64,000 nt of DNA, taken from Tumebacillus avium. GTDB lineage: Bacteria > Bacillota > Bacilli > Tumebacillales > Tumebacillaceae. How positions within the stretch are numbered: position 1 is the first letter of the stretch; every line of letters begins with the position of its first letter. Shown piece after piece: positions 63,447 to 64,000 of this stretch. The stretch lies in NCBI RefSeq assembly GCF_002162355.1, contig NZ_CP021434.1, positions 5,014,001-5,078,000 on the forward strand. Direction: 5' to 3'. The translations under genes were made by a program, and so were the position numbers. The notes beneath the pieces are model-generated. The model worked only from the letters and a program-made list of their open reading frames with translations, was not told where the DNA came from and made no database searches.

Positions 63447-63560
63447 TTAGATGTCAATGTCGCAGCTAATCAAGCAAGAAGTGTTGCCTGTCAAGTCTCT
63501 GCGTGTAACGTCTACAGTTGCTTCTCCTACTTGAACATCCAGGTCGAAATGGTTTTCCAT
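63447..63560 (-). CDS. Lanthipeptide precursor peptide, FxLD-type leader (37 aa)
   Basis: ATG at 63560 has AGGAGGT 8 bases upstream, a good sigma-A promoter and a terminator. The leader begins MENHFDLDVQV; FDLD is the class I (FNLD/FxLD) recognition box bound by LanB/LanC. The C-terminal part contains TGNTSCLISC followed by DIDI: Thr24, Thr27, Ser28 and Ser32 could be dehydrated and Cys29/Cys33 could form (methyl)lanthionines. Only two Cys and an acidic composition make it unlike nisin-type cationic lantibiotics. It is divergent from lanB. Too short for many gene callers. Confidence 0.85.
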   Translation of the reverse strand: MENHFDLDVQVGEATVDVTRRDLTGNTSCLISCDIDI

Positions 63561-63608
63561 GTTTACTGACCTCCTAGTTAATTGATAACTTCAATATGAT
63601 CTAACTAG

Positions 63609-63637
63609 AATATAGTACCAAATTTACCAGAAGTCAA
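63609..63637 (-). promoter_or_regulatory. Sigma-A promoter of the lanthipeptide precursor
   Basis: Minus strand TTGACT (63637-63632), 17-base spacer, TATATT (63614-63609), about 50 bases before the ATG. Confidence 0.85.
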
Positions 63638-63698
63638 TATAAATCTTTCTATTCTGAATATAAAGGCGAAAACAAACCGTTCTTCCGTTTCCTGAAAA

Positions 63699-63728
63699 TT
63701 GTCAATAGACTAAGCATTGAGGTATAAT
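63699..63728 (+). promoter_or_regulatory. Sigma-A promoter of lanB
   Basis: TTGTCA (63699-63704), 18-base spacer, consensus TATAAT (63723-63728), 35 bases upstream of the ATG. Confidence 0.85.
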
Positions 63729-63763
63729 CTTAAAAACAACTTATTTAACGGAAGGAGATTTAT

Positions 63764-64000
63764 ATGAACTCTACCAGTACCAAGCAACAGACTCCTACGC
63801 TTGAAAAATCGTTGTTTCGGCCGCTTGATTTCTTTATGCTGCGATCTCCTGTCCTGTCCCTGGAGCTGTTCCAGCAGCTGTTCCCCCAGGATGCCGCACA
63901 TGCGGTTGACCTGAGAGCGGACAGCGTGGCCAAGCTGGCCGAACTCGCCCAAGAAGGGATGATCCGCGAAGCGATCGCCATCGCCTCGCCGTCACTTTTG
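63764..64000 (+). CDS. Class I lanthipeptide dehydratase LanB, N-terminal fragment (cut by window end)
   Basis: ATG at 63764 with AAGGAG 7 bases upstream; the frame stays open to the window end (79 residues). The sequence LFRPLDFFMLRSPVLSLELF is the hallmark N-terminus of LanB enzymes (F-PLDFFMLRTPLL type), which glutamylate Ser/Thr from Glu-tRNA and eliminate to dehydro residues. It is divergent from a precursor with an FDLD leader box, supporting the role. Other LanB-like enzymes (thiopeptide dehydratases, PEARL peptide ligases) share the fold, and the missing C-terminal part would distinguish them. Confidence 0.85.
   Translation, partial: MNSTSTKQQTPTLEKSLFRPLDFFMLRSPVLSLELFQQLFPQDAAHAVDLRADSVAKLAELAQEGMIREAIAIASPSLL

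Noticed and set aside
1-64000. Insertion sequences, prophage, tRNA or rRNA genes
   Set aside because: No transposase, integrase, inverted terminal repeats or recognisable tRNA/rRNA sequence was seen on either strand.

Overview
The window looks like chromosome from a moderately GC-rich, spore-forming Firmicute, most likely a Tumebacillus-like member of the Bacillales. The evidence is a CotF-type coat protein, an orphan MHYT/PAS sensor kinase of the sporulation-kinase type, strong AGGAGG ribosome sites with frequent TTG/GTG starts, a lysine riboswitch, and a large Rhs protein with a secretion signal. Genus is inferred; no rRNA is present.

Left part (1-28.5 kb): the 3' end of metH, a 50-codon secreted Cys-containing peptide, an anchored unknown protein, and a contact-toxin island. 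The island holds a DUF4157/eCIS-cargo-like toxin candidate, a Cys-rich immunity candidate and a 2820-residue Rhs/YD-repeat toxin with pretoxin HINT and a C-terminal nuclease-like tip. Housekeeping genes follow: cotF-like, M3 oligoendopeptidase, zinc alcohol dehydrogenase, three CBO0543-like membrane proteins, a riboswitch-controlled lysine permease, a sensor kinase, an M14 carboxypeptidase, D-amino-acid transaminase plus P1 aminopeptidase, and a CoA transferase.

Centre (28.5-62 kb): a minus-strand hybrid NRPS-PKS cluster. In transcription order it encodes a type II thioesterase, a membrane-anchored penicillin-acylase-family hydrolase, FAAL-ACP-C-A-PCP-C-A-PCP, C-A-PCP, KS-AT-KR(degenerate)-ACP, a free ACP, an FkbH-like glyceryl transferase, C-A-PCP-C-A-PCP-TE, an MFS exporter, a further C-A-PCP and an EcsC-family protein. 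Adenylation pockets read by eye suggest Gln (module 1), Ala (last module before TE) and Gly (stand-alone module). The FAAL start combined with an exported Ntn-hydrolase suggests an N-acylated precursor that is deacylated outside the cell, as PvdQ does for pyoverdine. FkbH plus ACP without FkbI/FkbK dehydrogenases suggests a glyceryl-derived unit. I cannot match this architecture to a named compound.

Right edge (62-64 kb): a DUF4362 protein, an Asp/Glu racemase, and the start of a class I lanthipeptide locus. A 37-residue precursor with an FDLDVQV leader box (minus strand) lies divergent from the N-terminus of a LanB dehydratase (plus strand, cut by the window end). Each has a clear sigma-A promoter. 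Most of this locus lies beyond the window.
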